Assembly: GCA_000981645.1 (NCBI GenBank)
Contig: LAQC01000024.1
Location: 4,789-51,315 of the forward strand
Length of the DNA: 46,527 nucleotides
Direction of reading: 5' to 3'
Source: Cryomorphaceae bacterium ASP10-05a
GTDB taxonomy: Bacteria; Bacteroidota; Bacteroidia; Flavobacteriales_D; Sanyastnellaceae
The notes under the pieces are model-generated. The model was not told where the DNA came from, did no database searches, and saw nothing but the letters and a program-made list of their open reading frames with translations. Made by a program: the position numbers and the translations under genes. Positions 45,744 through 46,527 of the stretch are shown in pieces. Position 1 is the stretch's first letter. The number at the start of each line of letters is the position of its first letter.

Positions 45744-46214
45744 TTATTCATGATGATAAGGCTCCCCTTTTAAGATAGTGAATCCTCTATACAGCTGCTC
45801 CACGAAGAATAATCGAATCATCTGATGGCTGAATGTCATCTCTGAAAGAGAGATTTTCTGCGATGACCGTTTAATCACCTCATCACTAAACCCGTATGGA
45901 CCCCCTACCAAGAATACTATAGATTTCGTGCTGTTTAGCATAAACTTTTCTAGCCATTTAGAGAAGGAAATAGAATTGAATTTTTTTCCCCGCTCATCCA
46001 GTAAGATGATGGTATCTGATGCAGAAAGGTGCTTTAAAAAAGCTTTAGATTCTAATTGCTTTACGTCCTTTTCTTTGGCAGACTTAGGGATTTTAACTGG
46101 AATTTCTATGTAGTCCACTTTTGTATAATGAACTAACCTTTTGAGATAAATATCTATGCCTTCTCTTAAATAAGGGAAGCTGGTTTTCCCTACAACTATA
46201 AACTTTACGTGCAT
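45744..46214 (-). CDS. rlmH: 23S rRNA pseudouridine-1915 N3-methyltransferase
   Basis: 156-residue SPOUT methyltransferase that methylates pseudouridine 1915 in helix 69 of 23S rRNA on the assembled ribosome, using S-adenosylmethionine. The full family pattern is visible: ILLDERGKKFNSISFSKWLE, VFLVGGPYGFSDEVIKRSSQKISLSEMTFSHQMIRLFFVEQLYRGFTI split over 97-146 (trefoil knot and SAM site), and the C-terminal KGEPYHHE. Length is standard. Minus strand, probably monocistronic. Confidence 0.97.
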   Translation of the reverse strand: MHVKFIVVGKTSFPYLREGIDIYLKRLVHYTKVDYIEIPVKIPKSAKEKDVKQLESKAFLKHLSASDTIILLDERGKKFNSISFSKWLEKFMLNSTKSIVFLVGGPYGFSDEVIKRSSQKISLSEMTFSHQMIRLFFVEQLYRGFTILKGEPYHHE

Positions 46215-46527
46215 GGCGCTAAATTATGAAGAATCTGGGCTACTCTTAATTCAAGTATTTAGAAAAGAACTCTAAGCTTTGAGTATTCCAATTCTCAAAG
46301 AGAACATCTCTCATAGAGTCAGAAAGATAAAATCATCTCCACTAAGCTTCTGTATCGTTCTTAAACGGTTTCATTGACTTATTTAAGTATAAGGCTCATA
46401 ACTAAACCTTTCTTTCTATAGAATAGGCCACAACACACCCTATGCGATGAAGAGTATATGTGTGTTTTATCAATGACTCTTAAAGCGAACAAAAAACTGT
46501 GTTTTAACCCCTCAATCGAAATGCATA
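46215..46527. other. right edge, 313 bases without a supported gene
   Basis: No ORF of coding character. Two inverted repeats: CTTTGAG/CTCAAAG (46277-46283 and 46294-46300, 10-base loop) and AACACAC/GTGTGTT (46432-46438 and 46460-46466). Neither is followed by a T run, so they are not typical terminators. The rlmH promoter must lie near 46220-46260; no clear box. Confidence 0.5.

Overview
The window is chromosomal DNA from a member of the Bacteroidota, most likely a flavobacterium-like marine or aquatic species. The evidence is: a full-length SprA (type IX secretion translocon), two proteins with C-terminal type IX (T9SS type A) sorting domains, an Omp28-family lipoprotein, a DUF6029 protein, a stand-alone atpD-atpC pair, and many promoters with the Bacteroidota -7 box TAnnTTTG (or TAnnTTCG) in place of a sigma70 -10 box. 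Base composition is AT-rich (about 40% G+C by eye). No tRNA, rRNA, CRISPR array, phage or insertion sequence was seen.

Layout. 1-7.3 kb: an AddA/RecB-type helicase-nuclease, a small lipoprotein, rpmH, an ABC exporter and gmd. 7.3-9.7 kb (minus): a LolD/MacB-like ABC ATPase, an FtsX-type permease and a DUF3299-like protein. 9.7-13.1 kb: a T9SS cargo gene sitting between two copies of a duplicated 50-nt promoter segment. The left copy is fused to a 52-nt fragment of the nearby proline dehydrogenase gene, which is a clear rearrangement scar. 13.2-20.4 kb: M20 dipeptidase, LEA14-like lipoprotein, lipoprotein MsrA, a small membrane protein, FKBP isomerase and a VPS10/BNR propeller protein. 20.4-25.7 kb (minus): an envelope cluster with three thioredoxin-fold proteins (T9SS redoxin, TlpA-like, Omp28) plus a DUF6029 protein and a beta-barrel protein. 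26.2-29.4 kb: a large VCBS/FG-GAP lipoprotein. 29.5-41.5 kb (plus): maeB-ruvA-sprA-gcvH-vanZ-tonB, closed by a strong terminator. 41.5-43.6 kb (minus): ribF, a secreted LRR protein and a NadR-like kinase, with overlapping ends. 43.7-46.2 kb: atpD-atpC, an apparently gene-free short transcription unit ending in its own terminator, and rlmH.

How the parts fit. SprA is the outer-membrane pore through which proteins with C-terminal sorting domains are secreted, and two such cargo proteins are encoded here. The TonB-family protein energises outer-membrane transport. Several lipoproteins and beta-barrels complete an envelope-rich gene set among housekeeping genes.

Most genes are ordinary for the phylum. 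The best leads are: (1) the 9-mer GCGTTGCAA, found ten times on the two strands, always in coding sequence, where less than one copy is expected; (2) the duplication/deletion scar around the T9SS cargo gene; (3) a possible small RNA or 16-residue peptide transcript between atpC and rlmH; (4) three genes with the -7 box exactly four bases before the ATG, which predicts leaderless mRNAs; and (5) the thioredoxin-fold envelope cluster.
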